In this document: positions 1-8,267 of the stretch, one piece after another
Numbering within the stretch: position 1 is the stretch's first letter
Layout: each line of letters starts with the position of its first letter
Source: Paludibacterium sp.
Lineage (GTDB): Bacteria; Pseudomonadota; Gammaproteobacteria; Burkholderiales; Chromobacteriaceae
Direction of reading: 5' to 3'
Length of the DNA stretch: 47,613 nucleotides
NCBI RefSeq assembly: GCF_019232825.1
Contig: NZ_JAFAND010000159.1
Location: forward strand, 1 to 47,613
Notes under the pieces: model-generated
What the model saw: only the letters and a program-made list of their open reading frames with translations
Databases searched by the model: none
Told to the model about the DNA's origin: nothing
Program-made: the position numbers and the translations under genes

Positions 1-287
1 GTGATGTCGCGGCCGCCGACCGTCAGCGTGCCGGCGAGCGCGTCGGCTTTGAGAAAGCCGGCGATGAAACGCAGCAGCGTGGTCTTGCCGCAGCCGCTGC
101 GGCCGAGAACCGTCAGCAGTTCGCCTCGTTCAATGGTCAGAGACAAATCGTCGAGCACCGTGCGCGCGCCGAAGCGCACGGTCAAATGCTCGATACGCAC
201 ACCGCTGGCGGTTCCCGGCGCGACGGCATCTTGCGTTAAAGCCGCGGCGTCGGACACTGCTTGATACGTGAGGCTGGCCGTGTCCAC
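1..287 (-). CDS. ABC transporter ATP-binding protein, probably for 2-aminoethylphosphonate (N-terminal part)
   Basis: This is the first 95 codons of an ABC ATPase; the left edge of the window cuts the rest. The Walker A motif GRSGCGKTT is visible at about residues 67-75, after a short N-terminal extension typical of importer ATPases. The start is taken as GTG at 287, because AGGAGA lies 7 bases upstream and the ATG at 294 is in the wrong frame. The gene directly follows the periplasmic aminoethylphosphonate-binding protein on the same strand with a 34-bp gap, so it should energise that uptake system at the inner membrane. Permease genes are expected further left. Assignment to aminoethylphosphonate rests on the neighbours, since the visible part is generic. 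Confidence 0.85.
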   Translation of the reverse strand, partial: MDTASLTYQAVSDAAALTQDAVAPGTASGVRIEHLTVRFGARTVLDDLSLTIERGELLTVLGRSGCGKTTLLRFIAGFLKADALAGTLTVGGRDI

Positions 288-321
288 CGTCCATTCTCCT
301 GTGTGAGTCGGAAAGAGAGGC

Positions 322-1416
322 TTATTGCGCCGGCTTGACCAGCTCGGTCGGTTTGTCGGAGCTGCCGATGACCTCGCTCTTCCAGCGCGCCGTCCAGGCG
401 GCTTTATTGGCCATGACCTGAGTCCAGTTCACCGGGATCACCTTGACGCCGGCAATCGCCTGCTTGACGATCGCGCCGTTTTTCCCGGTCAACGCGACGT
501 CAGTGCGGCCCGGAATGCCGAACACGTCCGGCACCTTGGACTGCACCGGGGTCGACATCAGGTAGTCGATCAGCTTCTTGCCCTCGGCCGCGTTGGGCGA
601 ATTCTTGATCAGGCCGATGGCGTACGGCAGTTGGAAGGTCGTCGGCTGGCCGCCGGCGCGCGCGGCGAGAAACACCGGCTTGAGCGACAGGCCGCCATTG
701 GCTGCGTCGTCGAGGTCCATTTGCAGGTCGCCGTTGGCCACGGCAATTTCATTGCGCGACAGCAGCACGTCCAGATAGCCGGTTCCCTTGGTGTGGAACT
801 TGGCGTTTTGCTCCAGCTTCTGCAGGTAGCTGAAGGCCTGGTTTTCGCCCATGAGCGCGGTGGTCAGGATGACGACCGCCATGCCGTCGCCGGCGGTCGC
901 CGGGTTGGAGTAGGCCACCTTGCCGCTATATTCCGGCCGCAGCAGGTCGGCGAAGGTTTTGGGCGGTGTTTTCACTTCGGCCGGATTGATGGCGAAGGAG
1001 AAATAGTTGTTGACGAAGGTTGCCCACGAGCCGTCGGCGGCTTTGGCGATGGCCGGCACGTGCTGATAGTTGGGGCTGCGATAGGCTTGCAGCAGGCCGT
1101 TTTGGCCGGCTTGCTGGATGAACGGCGGCAGCGTGACGATGACGTCGGCCTTGGGCGAGTCCTTCTCGATATTGGCGCGGTTGACCACCTCGCCGCTGCC
1201 GGCGGTGACGATGTTGACCTTGACGCCTTCCTTCTGTTCGAACGCGGGCAGTACGTCCTTATAGAAATTTTCCAGACCGTCCGCGGTGTACAACACTACG
1301 TCGGCGGCCTGGGCCGATTGGGCCAGACAGGTCAGGGCCGATGCCACGGCCAGGGCCGGCAGCAATTTGCGAGCGATGCGCGAGGGCGCGCCGGGGCGAA
1401 GATGAGTCCGAGTCAT
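322..1416 (-). CDS. 2-aminoethylphosphonate ABC transporter, periplasmic substrate-binding protein
   Basis: The product is a 364-residue extracellular solute-binding protein that should capture 2-aminoethylphosphonate in the periplasm and hand it to the ABC permease. A twin-arginine-free signal peptide with a hydrophobic core (LLPALAVASALTCLAQ) ends in AQA-AD near residue 37. The mature start VVLYTADGLENF resembles iron/phosphonate-type binding proteins. The ATG at 1416 was chosen because GGAG lies about 8 bases upstream and the signal peptide follows at once; the longer frame runs into the control region. The divergent neighbour is PhnW, which degrades the same substrate, and this is the main support for the substrate call. 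A ferric-iron or other small-anion substrate is the alternative. Confidence 0.82.
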   Translation of the reverse strand: MTRTHLRPGAPSRIARKLLPALAVASALTCLAQSAQAADVVLYTADGLENFYKDVLPAFEQKEGVKVNIVTAGSGEVVNRANIEKDSPKADVIVTLPPFIQQAGQNGLLQAYRSPNYQHVPAIAKAADGSWATFVNNYFSFAINPAEVKTPPKTFADLLRPEYSGKVAYSNPATAGDGMAVVILTTALMGENQAFSYLQKLEQNAKFHTKGTGYLDVLLSRNEIAVANGDLQMDLDDAANGGLSLKPVFLAARAGGQPTTFQLPYAIGLIKNSPNAAEGKKLIDYLMSTPVQSKVPDVFGIPGRTDVALTGKNGAIVKQAIAGVKVIPVNWTQVMANKAAWTARWKSEVIGSSDKPTELVKPAQ

Positions 1417-1564
1417 GTCGCATTCTCCAAGGGCTAAGCCATCAAATGGCTGTTGAACAGTTCGCGGTTGATGCGCACCGGCGCGCGTTGCCGCGCGCTT
1501 TGGGGCCGGGCTGGCTGGTGGGCCCGTAGAGATTTGCAGTTTTTCGTGACAAACAAATGACCGA

Positions 1565-1598
1565 TGGCAAAATTTCCAAAAAATGACACAATTTGCCA
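1565..1598. promoter_or_regulatory. Imperfect inverted repeat in the divergent phnS/phnW control region
   Basis: TGGCAAA at 1565-1571 is the reverse complement of TTTGCCA at 1592-1598, with an AT-rich 20-bp centre. It lies between the two divergent transporter and catabolic genes, where a regulator such as the nearby DeoR-family protein could bind. No clear -35/-10 pair could be fitted to it. Confidence 0.35.
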
Positions 1599-1612
1599 AT
1601 AAACTGCAACTT

Positions 1613-1631
1613 GCCGGTCACAGTGACCGGC
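1613..1631. promoter_or_regulatory. Perfect palindrome upstream of phnW, candidate operator
   Basis: GCCGGTCAC-A-GTGACCGGC has two perfect 9-bp arms around a single base. It ends 14 bases before the strong ribosome binding site of phnW. It is not followed by a T-run, so it is not a terminator. A dimeric repressor bound here would block phnW expression. Which regulator binds is not known; the DeoR-family protein encoded at 2840-3595 is the nearest candidate. Confidence 0.5.
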
Positions 1632-1658
1632 GAGCGGGACTTCATAGGAGGAGGCGTT

Positions 1659-2768
1659 GTGATCTTAGGAAACGATCCGGTTTTACTGACCCCGGGACCC
1701 TTGACGACCTCGCCGGCCACTCGGCAGGCGATGCTGCGCGACTGGGGCTCGTGGGATGCGGCGTTCAATCGCATCACGCAATCGGTGTGCGCCGATCTGG
1801 TGGATATCGTTCATGGCGGGCAAGCGTACGTCTGCGTGCCGATGCAGGGCAGCGGCACCTTCGCGGTCGAGGCGGCGCTCGGCAGCCTGGTGCCGGCGGA
1901 TGCCTGCGTGCTGGTGGCCAACAATGGCGCCTACTGCGAACGCATGCTTCGTATTCTTGAGCGGCTGGGCATCGCCCATGTGGCGTTGCCGTTGGCCGAG
2001 GACCAGCCGGTGAGCGCCGACATGATCGAAGCGGCCTTTGCGCGCGAGGCGCGCATCACCCATGTCGGCCTCGTGCACCTGGAGACCAGCGCGGGGCTGC
2101 TCAATCCGCTCGACCAGATTGCCGCCGTCTGCCTGCGTCAGGGCAAGCGTTTGATCGTCGACGCGATGAGTTCGTTCGGCGCCTTGCCGATCGATTTGCG
2201 CCTTGGCGGCATCGATGCGCTGGTTTCCGCCAGCGGCAAGTGTCTCGAAGGCGTGCCGGGCCTCGGCTTTGTCATCGTGCGCCGCGCGCTGCTCGAAGCG
2301 AGCGGGGGACGCGCGCGTTCGCTGGCGCTCGATCTGTACGATCAATACCAATACATGCGCGAGACCACGCGCTGGCGTTTTACGCCGCCGACCCACGTGG
2401 TGGCGGCATTGCGCGCGGCGTTGGATCAGTTTCAGGCCGAAGGCGGTCAGCCGGCGCGCGGCGCGCGCTATGAGCAGCATTGCGCCGTGCTGGTGCGAGA
2501 AATGCGGCGCTTGGGGTTCGTGCCGTTTTTGCCGCCGGAACATCAGGCGCCGGCGATCGTGACCTTCCACGCGCCGCGCGATCCGGCTTGGCAGTTCGAC
2601 GCGTTTTACCAGGCGGTGCGCGCCGAAGGCTACGTGCTCTACCCCGGCAAGCTGACCCGGGGCGAGACCTTTCGGGTCGGCTGTATCGGCGCGATCGACG
2701 TCAATGAAATCCACAACGTCGTTGCCGCCATCGGCCGCGCGATCGACTCGCTCGGCTGGCGGGTCTAG
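1659..2768 (+). CDS. phnW: 2-aminoethylphosphonate--pyruvate transaminase
   Basis: PhnW is a PLP-dependent class V aminotransferase that converts 2-aminoethylphosphonate and pyruvate to phosphonoacetaldehyde and alanine, the first step of aminoethylphosphonate use. The protein (369 residues) begins with the family's typical N-terminus [10 protein letters not shown]. It carries [11 protein letters not shown] for cofactor phosphate binding, VDAMSSFGA with the PLP-ring aspartate, and [12 protein letters not shown] with the Schiff-base lysine. It ends with [10 protein letters not shown]. The start is GTG at 1659, set by AGGAGGAGG at 1646-1654; in-frame starts further upstream would place the palindromic operator inside the gene. 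The partner that cleaves phosphonoacetaldehyde (phnX or phnY/phnA) is not in the window. Uptake genes lie divergently. Confidence 0.93.
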   Translation: MILGNDPVLLTPGPLTTSPATRQAMLRDWGSWDAAFNRITQSVCADLVDIVHGGQAYVCVPMQGSGTFAVEAALGSLVPADACVLVANNGAYCERMLRILERLGIAHVALPLAEDQPVSADMIEAAFAREARITHVGLVHLETSAGLLNPLDQIAAVCLRQGKRLIVDAMSSFGALPIDLRLGGIDALVSASGKCLEGVPGLGFVIVRRALLEASGGRARSLALDLYDQYQYMRETTRWRFTPPTHVVAALRAALDQFQAEGGQPARGARYEQHCAVLVREMRRLGFVPFLPPEHQAPAIVTFHAPRDPAWQFDAFYQAVRAEGYVLYPGKLTRGETFRVGCIGAIDVNEIHNVVAAIGRAIDSLGWRV

Positions 2769-2785
2769 GGTCTGTCGTCGGGTGT

Positions 2786-2826
2786 TTGGCGCAATGCCGC
2801 GCGTTGCGCGGCGATTGCGCCCTACG
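2786..2826. repeat. REP-like palindromic element, copy 1
   Basis: A 41-bp element folds into a long hairpin: GGCGCAATGCCGCGC pairs with a matching arm carrying one bulged G, around a GTT loop. It ends in the head sequence CCCTACG. The same 41 bases occur at 12125-12165. It sits between phnW (plus) and the convergent deoR gene (minus), a typical place for REP elements, and could also slow or end transcription. Confidence 0.8.
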
Positions 2827-2839
2827 CAACGGGAAAATG

Positions 2840-3595
2840 CTAGGGCAGTAGGATTTCCGGGCCGCGCGCCGCAATCGCTTGCGCGATGTCCGGCGCCGGC
2901 GCGCTTTCGGTGATCAGGTAGCGCGCTTGCTCGAAACCGTTGATGCGCACCGGGGTGACGCGGCCGAATTTCGACTGGTCGGCCACCACGATGGCGAGGT
3001 TGGCGGTGGCGAGCATGCGGCTGCGCACTTCGGCAACCAGGCGGGTGTAGTCGGTCAAATACGCGTCTGGCGTGATGCCGCAGGCGCCGACAAAGGCGAA
3101 GTCGACGCGGTACTGAGCGAGCTGCTGCATCGTGTCGAGCCCGAAGGCCGCGTCTTCCGTATCCGACAGTTCGCCGCCGAGCAAGGTCACGCGGTTGCCG
3201 TTGCGGCGGCCGAGCAACAGCGCGATACGCCAGTCGTTGGTATAGACGGTGAGCTTGTGCCGGTCGGCGAGCGCCTGCGCCACGGCGTGGGTGGTGCTGC
3301 CGGAATCGATGACGAGCGAGGCGCCGTCCGGCACCAGCGCGGCCGCGCGCCGGCCGATCGCCTGCTTGGCGTCGGCATTGGCGCTTTCGCGCGTTTTGAG
3401 GTCGGGCTCCTGACGCTCGCTGGATAGCGCGCCGCCATGGGTGGTGACGATCAGGCCGCGCTCGGAAAGCGACAACAGGTCGCGACGGATGGTTTCGCGC
3501 GAGACCTTCAACTGCAGTACGAGGTCCGCCACCGACAGCGCGCCGGTTTTGGCCACTTGCGACAAGATGTATTGTTGGCGTTGTTTGGCGAGCAT
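2840..3595 (-). CDS. DeoR/GlpR-family transcriptional regulator
   Basis: This 251-residue protein has the standard DeoR layout. The N-terminal helix-turn-helix, residues 1-55, contains the family signature (LSVADLVLQLKVSRETIRRD). The C-terminal sugar-isomerase-like effector domain includes DSGSTTHAVAQAL, GGELSDTEDAAFG and the Asp-Gln-Ser-Lys-Phe element (VADQSKFGR). Such proteins are usually repressors released by a phosphorylated metabolite. Its place next to phnW and the phosphonate transporter suggests it controls them, and the palindrome upstream of phnW would be its natural site, but this is inference from position. Transcription should start in the short gap 3596-3649. A role in an unrelated sugar pathway cannot be excluded. 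Confidence 0.85.
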   Translation of the reverse strand: MLAKQRQQYILSQVAKTGALSVADLVLQLKVSRETIRRDLLSLSERGLIVTTHGGALSSERQEPDLKTRESANADAKQAIGRRAAALVPDGASLVIDSGSTTHAVAQALADRHKLTVYTNDWRIALLLGRRNGNRVTLLGGELSDTEDAAFGLDTMQQLAQYRVDFAFVGACGITPDAYLTDYTRLVAEVRSRMLATANLAIVVADQSKFGRVTPVRINGFEQARYLITESAPAPDIAQAIAARGPEILLP

Positions 3596-3649
3596 GCGTC
3601 AGGGCCCCTAGGGATGGCCGGTTTGGAAGGCGTTAAATTGTATGTTGAA

Positions 3650-3676
3650 AAAGCCCCGATGTGCTATCGGGGCTTT
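3650..3676 (-). terminator. Intrinsic terminator after ohr
   Basis: AAAGCCCCGAT (3650-3660) and ATCGGGGCTTT (3666-3676) form an 11-bp stem with a 5-base loop. On the minus strand the stem is followed by a run of five T, so it terminates ohr transcription. It also separates ohr from the deoR promoter. Confidence 0.85.
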
Positions 3677-3693
3677 GTGTTGCAGCGGGCGAT

Positions 3694-4119
<426 letters not shown>

Positions 4120-4146
4120 GGCGTTCTCCTTTGGGGTGTTTAATTT

Positions 4147-4176
4147 ATATCGTTTGATATTTTATCGTGTACGATA
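4147..4176. promoter_or_regulatory. Tandem OhrR-type operators upstream of ohr
   Basis: Two AT-rich palindromes lie side by side. One is ATATC-GTTT-GATAT at 4147-4160; the other is TATCGT-GT-ACGATA at 4163-4176. They sit 28-57 bases upstream of the ohr start. The second closely matches the box in front of ohrR (4692-4707) in arm sequence and spacing, so both are probably bound by OhrR. Confidence 0.75.
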
Positions 4177-4215
4177 TAAATGTTAAGACAACATTTGCTG
4201 GGTTGAATTCATCGC

Positions 4216-4680
4216 TCAGTCCGCGTTGAACAAGTTGGCGCGCAAGCCCTTCAACTGGTCGCGCAGCGTGACGATCTCGTCCAATGAACAGCCGAGCGCC
4301 TGGGCGACACACATCGGAATCGGCTCGGCCTGCGCCCGCAATGCCTTGCCGGCCTCGGTCAGCGTCACCCGCACCTGCCGCTCGTCGCCGGCGTAGCGTT
4401 GGCGCTGCAGCAGCCCGCGCGCTTCCAGCCGTTTCAACAGCGGCGTCAGCGTCGTGGTTTCGAGGTACAGCTGGGCGCAGATGTCCGACACGTTGACGTC
4501 GTCCCGCTCCCACAGCACCAGCATGACCAGATACTGCGGGTAGGTGAGGTCCAGCGGCTTCAGCGCTTTGCGATAGACCTTATTGACGCCCAGCAGCGTC
4601 GAGTACAGCGCAAAGCATAGCTGGGCACTGAGTTTCAGATCATCGCGGCGCGGGCCGCCGGTCGGCGTTTCGTTCTTCAT
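4216..4680 (-). CDS. ohrR: Organic-peroxide-sensing MarR-family repressor
   Basis: OhrR represses ohr until its reactive cysteine is oxidised. The 154-residue protein has a winged helix-turn-helix (about residues 55-105) with the typical LETTTLTPLLKRLEARGL recognition part and the DERQVRVTLTEAGK wing. The sensing cysteine is C22, in the Cys position typical of OhrR (QLCFALYS). Further cysteines at 124 and 131 suggest the two-cysteine type, in which oxidation ends in a disulfide, as in Xanthomonas OhrR. A palindrome at 4692-4707 lies 12 bases before the start codon, consistent with autoregulation. Confidence 0.92.
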   Translation of the reverse strand: MKNETPTGGPRRDDLKLSAQLCFALYSTLLGVNKVYRKALKPLDLTYPQYLVMLVLWERDDVNVSDICAQLYLETTTLTPLLKRLEARGLLQRQRYAGDERQVRVTLTEAGKALRAQAEPIPMCVAQALGCSLDEIVTLRDQLKGLRANLFNAD

Positions 4681-4691
4681 GACGCCAATAT

Positions 4692-4707
4692 ATATCGCGT
4701 GCGATAT
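4692..4707. promoter_or_regulatory. OhrR-type operator upstream of ohrR
   Basis: ATATCGC-GT-GCGATAT is a palindrome with perfect 7-bp arms and the same 2-bp GT centre as the box upstream of ohr. It overlaps the probable ohrR promoter and lies between ohrR and the divergent SDR gene, so it could also affect the latter. Confidence 0.75.
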
Positions 4708-4780
4708 TATTGCAAGCGCTATTTTTCACCGCCTTGCGCTGAGGGCTTCGGCTATGCTGTGAGCGAAGGAGGTGACGCCA

Positions 4781-5554
4781 ATGGCGCGCGTTTTCATTAC
4801 CGGATCGAGCGATGGGTTGGGGCGGCTGGCGGGCGAGTTATTGCTGTCGCAAGGCCATGAGGTGGTCTGGCATGCGCGCAACGCGGCGCGCGCGGACGAG
4901 ATGGCGGAGCGGTTGCCCGCCGGGGCGGCGGTGACGATCGGGGATCTGTCGAGCCTCGCGCAGATGCGCGCGGTGGCGGAGCAGGTCAACCGCATGGGTG
5001 TGTTCGATGCGGTGATTCACAACGTCGGCGTCGGCTATCTCGAACCGCGGCGGGTGGAAACGGCGGACGGATGGCCGCTGTTGTTCGCCGTCAACGTCAT
5101 GGCGCCCTATGTGCTGACCGCGCTGATCGACCGGCCCAAACGGCTGGTATATCTCAGTTCGGGTATGCATCTCGGCGTGAGCGCCCATCTTGACGACACG
5201 TTGTGGACCCGGCGCCGCTGGGAGGGGGCGGAAGCTTACGCGGAGAGCAAGTTGCACGACGCGCTGCTGGCTTTCGCCATTGCCCGGCATTGGCCGGCGG
5301 TGCAGGCCAATGCGGTGGATCCGGGCTGGGTGCCGACGCGCATGGGCGGGCTGTCGGCGCCGGACGATCTGGATCTGGGGTGTCGCACCCAGGCGTGGCT
5401 CGCGGTCAGCGACGAGGCGGCCGCGTGCGTGTCGGGCAAGTACTTCTATCATCTGCAACAGCAAGATGCCAATCCCGAGGCGCGGCGGTCCGATCTGCAA
5501 GACCGGTTGATTGCCCTGTGCGCGCACTATTGCGGTATCGCTTTGCCGGATTAA
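4781..5554 (+). CDS. Short-chain dehydrogenase/reductase (SDR) family protein
   Basis: The 257-residue protein has a Rossmann fold with the nucleotide-binding motif TGSSDGLGR at about residues 7-15. The NNAG-like motif is changed to HNVGVGYLEP. A Ser (YLSSGMH) precedes the catalytic YxxxK motif (YAESK). The sequence resembles NAD(P)-dependent SDRs of the daunorubicin C-13 ketoreductase/retinol dehydrogenase type. Substrate and pathway are not evident. The start is ATG at 4781, with AAGGAGGT ending 8 bases upstream; the GTG at 4772 overlaps that site. It is divergent from ohrR with the OhrR box between them, so co-regulation under peroxide stress is possible but unproven. Confidence 0.85.
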   Translation: MARVFITGSSDGLGRLAGELLLSQGHEVVWHARNAARADEMAERLPAGAAVTIGDLSSLAQMRAVAEQVNRMGVFDAVIHNVGVGYLEPRRVETADGWPLLFAVNVMAPYVLTALIDRPKRLVYLSSGMHLGVSAHLDDTLWTRRRWEGAEAYAESKLHDALLAFAIARHWPAVQANAVDPGWVPTRMGGLSAPDDLDLGCRTQAWLAVSDEAAACVSGKYFYHLQQQDANPEARRSDLQDRLIALCAHYCGIALPD

Positions 5555-6073
5555 CGGCCGTGGTGTTTGGTGTGGCGTGCGTTGCTTCGCGATAATAGCA
5601 ATCGTTTTGTCTGACAAAAAAACAATGAGGCAAAAGACCATGACTGCCAATATCTTCCAGTTTTCCGGATAAGATATTCTCCAGGAACGCCTTTTTTCAT
5701 GGCCTTGTCATCAATGAATGGCTGATATAGTATTTTCTGCGAGGAAGTTGGTTATTTGAAAACAACCTCGCATTGTTTTACTACCCCCGTGCCGGTTGAT
5801 GGATCGCTGTTTTTTCGATCTCATCGCATCATTGTTTTTCGCAAAATACCGCTTTCTCTTGGTGAAGCCCGCGCGCATGCCGCGCGCCGTGTGCTTTCTA
5901 CCCCCATCAGCATAATTGGCCGTTAGCCGTTTTTTTGCCCGCATTCAAATGCGCTGACCGTTTTGTTTTTATATGGCGTCATCGCCAGGGGATTTTATCG
6001 CCTGCGATTTTTTAAATCAGGCCACATAGATGGCCAATCGTTTTTTGCACATCACTTCGCAATGAGGTTAAGT
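5555..6073. other. 519-bp AT-rich non-coding region upstream of the antiporter gene
   Basis: No convincing coding frame is present. The stretch is clearly richer in A+T than its surroundings. It holds a GCGAGG/CCTCGC hairpin at 5739-5771, a GCGCG-CATGC-CGCGC hairpin at 5871-5885, and two copies of CTACCCCC about 115 bases apart. Several T-runs are present. It probably carries a long regulated leader or promoter for the antiporter. No known riboswitch was recognised. Confidence 0.5.
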
Positions 6074-7396
6074 ATGAAATCAGACTATAAAATTGGCGTT
6101 GGTCTAGCGACTTTCTTGGTCATGGCCAATATGCTGGGGTCGGGCATTTCCATGGTGCCGGCCTATATGGCGTCGATCGGCACCATCGGCACGTTGAGTT
6201 GGCTGATCGCCATCGTAGGCGCCGTATCGCTGGCCCTGGTGTTTTCCCGTCTGGCCATTGTCGATCCGGCCGAGGGCGGGGTCGTGGCCTACGCCTCGAA
6301 GGTGTCGCCGGTGCTGGGGCGGCAAACGCAGATCTTCTACGTGTTGGCGAATTTGACCGGCAACTTGGCGGTGGCGGCGACGTCGATTGCCTATTTCAGC
6401 ATGCTGTTCCCTGTGCTGCAGGATCCGCTGGTGTCGTCGATCAGCATTATCGTCGAGACGTGGATTTTGGCGCTCATCGCCATGATGGGGATAGGCTGGG
6501 TGGCGCGGCTGGCCACGCTCGGGGTGATCATGATCGCCCTGCAGATCGTGTCGGTCGGCACCTACGGCTGGACCGCGTTCAGTCCCGCGCTGTTTGCCCA
6601 GAACTGGAACGTGTCCGGTTCCGGCGCCTTGAGCGCGATTTTCTCCGGCATTCTGGTTTGCCTATGGAGTTTCCTCGGCGTCGAAACCGCGAGCGTGAAC
6701 AGTGGTCTGGTCAGGAATCCGAGCCGCACCGTGCCGTTGGCCACCATGCTGGGCGTCGGTCTGGTCTGCTTGGCTTACTTCCTCTCCTGCACGGTCGTGG
6801 GCGGGCTATTCACGATGAAGGTGCTGGGCAATACGCCGGCGCCCTGGGTTCTGGCGGTGAGCACGCTGTTCTCGCCCAAGCTTGGTCCGTTGGTCGCCGC
6901 GGCCGAGTCGGTGTTGTGCTTCGCATCGCTGTGTTCGTGGATTTTCATCGTCGCCGAAGCCGCCGCGCGCGCCGGCGCCGACGGCACGCTGCCGAAGCTG
7001 TTTGCCGAAACCAACGCGCGTGGCGTGCCGGTCAAGGGCATCGTCGTCGAGGCGGCGGTCATGACCGCCGCGATGATCGTGGCCATCGTGCTCAAGCAGG
7101 ATCTGGTATCGATCTTCGGCGCCACGGCGACGCTGGCGTCGCTGTTCGTCCTGTTCCCGTATTTCTATTCGATCCTCTATCTGCTCAAGCGCCAGGAAAA
7201 GAAAGGCCCGCTGCTGACCGCCGCGGCGATACTCGGCATGTTGTTCTGCTTTGTCGCCATTGCCGGCGGCACGCAGGTTCAGCTGGCCTTGACGCTGGTC
7301 GTGGCGCTGGGGTTGTTCCTGTTGTCGGTGCGCGCCGGCGACGCGGACGGGCTGGCATCGGGCAAGGCGCCGGCAGACGCGGCGATTAGCGAATAG
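6074..7396 (+). CDS. APC-superfamily amino acid antiporter (AdiC/CadB/PotE type)
   Basis: A 440-residue inner-membrane protein with about 12 transmembrane segments. It contains landmarks of the basic amino acid/polyamine antiporters: MLGSGISMVPA in helix 1 (the GSG substrate-carboxylate motif), DPAEGGVVAYA, and WSFLGVETASVNSG, close to WSFIGVESASV of AdiC. The ATG at 6074 has GAGG 6 bases upstream; a second ATG at 6062 is possible. Such transporters swap an amino acid for its decarboxylation product, but no decarboxylase gene is next to it, so the substrate is open. The gene converges on, and overlaps by 11 bp, the methyltransferase gene. Confidence 0.88.
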   Translation: MKSDYKIGVGLATFLVMANMLGSGISMVPAYMASIGTIGTLSWLIAIVGAVSLALVFSRLAIVDPAEGGVVAYASKVSPVLGRQTQIFYVLANLTGNLAVAATSIAYFSMLFPVLQDPLVSSISIIVETWILALIAMMGIGWVARLATLGVIMIALQIVSVGTYGWTAFSPALFAQNWNVSGSGALSAIFSGILVCLWSFLGVETASVNSGLVRNPSRTVPLATMLGVGLVCLAYFLSCTVVGGLFTMKVLGNTPAPWVLAVSTLFSPKLGPLVAAAESVLCFASLCSWIFIVAEAAARAGADGTLPKLFAETNARGVPVKGIVVEAAVMTAAMIVAIVLKQDLVSIFGATATLASLFVLFPYFYSILYLLKRQEKKGPLLTAAAILGMLFCFVAIAGGTQVQLALTLVVALGLFLLSVRAGDADGLASGKAPADAAISE

Positions 7397-8264
7397 GGCA
7401 GGGTAAAGGCAGGCCGCCAAGTCCAAACCAGCGCGCCAGATTATCGAAATCGCGCTGCAGCCCGCGATCGAGCTGGCGAAAGGCGGCTTGGACCCGTTGC
7501 ACGAGCGGCGGGTCCAGCTCGCGCCGGCTTGCGCTGCGGAAAATCATCATGAAGGGTGCGAGCGCGGTGTGGTAACCGTGCGCATCGAGTCGGCTGTCGG
7601 TCAGCGCGTTTTGCAGTTCTTCGAAGCTGAAGGCCGCGCGCATCGAGTGAAGAAAATCCAGCGTGAACGGCGCGGACTGCATGTCGGCGCGGTCGTAGGC
7701 GAAAAACCGCTGGGTCGCCGCGCGCTTGAGGCGGCCGAAGTCGGCCAGGAACAGTCCGCCGTCCGGTTTCAGTACGCGGCGGACTTCAGCGAGCGCGCGC
7801 GTCAACGCGCCGACGTCGTTCAAATGGTGCAGCGACATCGTGCATAGCACGGCGTCGAAGCTCGCCGCCGCCAGATCGTTGAGACAGGTGACGTCGCCAT
7901 GGCGCAATGTGACATTGTCGAGGTTTTCCCGCGCCAGCGTGTCCCGCGCCAGGCCCAGCATGCGCTGGGAGGCGTCGACGCCGACGAACTGGCAGTCGCG
8001 GTTGAGCCGCGCGATCTGCGCCAGTTGGTTGGCCGGGCCGCAAGCCAAGTCCAGCACGCGGTCGCCGCTGCGGATCACCGGCAGCGACAGGGCGGCGTGA
8101 AACAGATAGATGTAGGCCAGAATGCCTTGTTCGCGGCCGCTGTCGGCAAAGGCGGCGACTTGCTCCGCGGCCTCCATCACACCCTGGTCCTCGGGCGTGC
8201 GCGGCAGGCAATGGCGTGTCAGCCGTTCCAGCAGCAGGTGGGCGATCATGGCCGGTGCCGACAT
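7386..8264 (-). CDS. Class I SAM-dependent methyltransferase
   Basis: A 292-residue Rossmann-fold methyltransferase with motif I VLDLACGPAN (residues 70-79), the acidic ribose-binding residue in FVGVDAS, and the HGDVT and LCTMSLHHL elements. The post-motif VRRVLKPDGGLFLADFGR is typical of small-molecule or lipid methylases. It is the last gene of a minus-strand trio (acyltransferase, glycosyltransferase, methyltransferase) at the left end of the polyene cluster. The gap to the gene before it is 3 bp, so it is co-transcribed. It may methylate the aryl head or another part of the product, since aryl polyenes often carry methyl groups; this is inferred from context. Its end overlaps the convergent antiporter gene. 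Confidence 0.85.
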   Translation of the reverse strand: MSAPAMIAHLLLERLTRHCLPRTPEDQGVMEAAEQVAAFADSGREQGILAYIYLFHAALSLPVIRSGDRVLDLACGPANQLAQIARLNRDCQFVGVDASQRMLGLARDTLARENLDNVTLRHGDVTCLNDLAAASFDAVLCTMSLHHLNDVGALTRALAEVRRVLKPDGGLFLADFGRLKRAATQRFFAYDRADMQSAPFTLDFLHSMRAAFSFEELQNALTDSRLDAHGYHTALAPFMMIFRSASRRELDPPLVQRVQAAFRQLDRGLQRDFDNLARWFGLGGLPLPCPIR

Positions 8265-8267
8265 GGC

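Noticed and set aside
1-264. Open plus-strand frame of 87 codons at the left edge
   Set aside because: It is the mirror of the ABC ATPase on the minus strand, which has Walker A and a good start.
325-1437. Long plus-strand frame of 370 codons
   Set aside because: Composition is unlike a protein (Arg, Gly, His rich) and it mirrors the substrate-binding protein, which has a signal peptide and ribosome binding site.
5739-5771. GCGAGG/CCTCGC hairpin as terminator of the SDR gene
   Set aside because: It lies 185 bp after the stop and has a 21-base loop with no direct T-run; kept only as part of the leader description.
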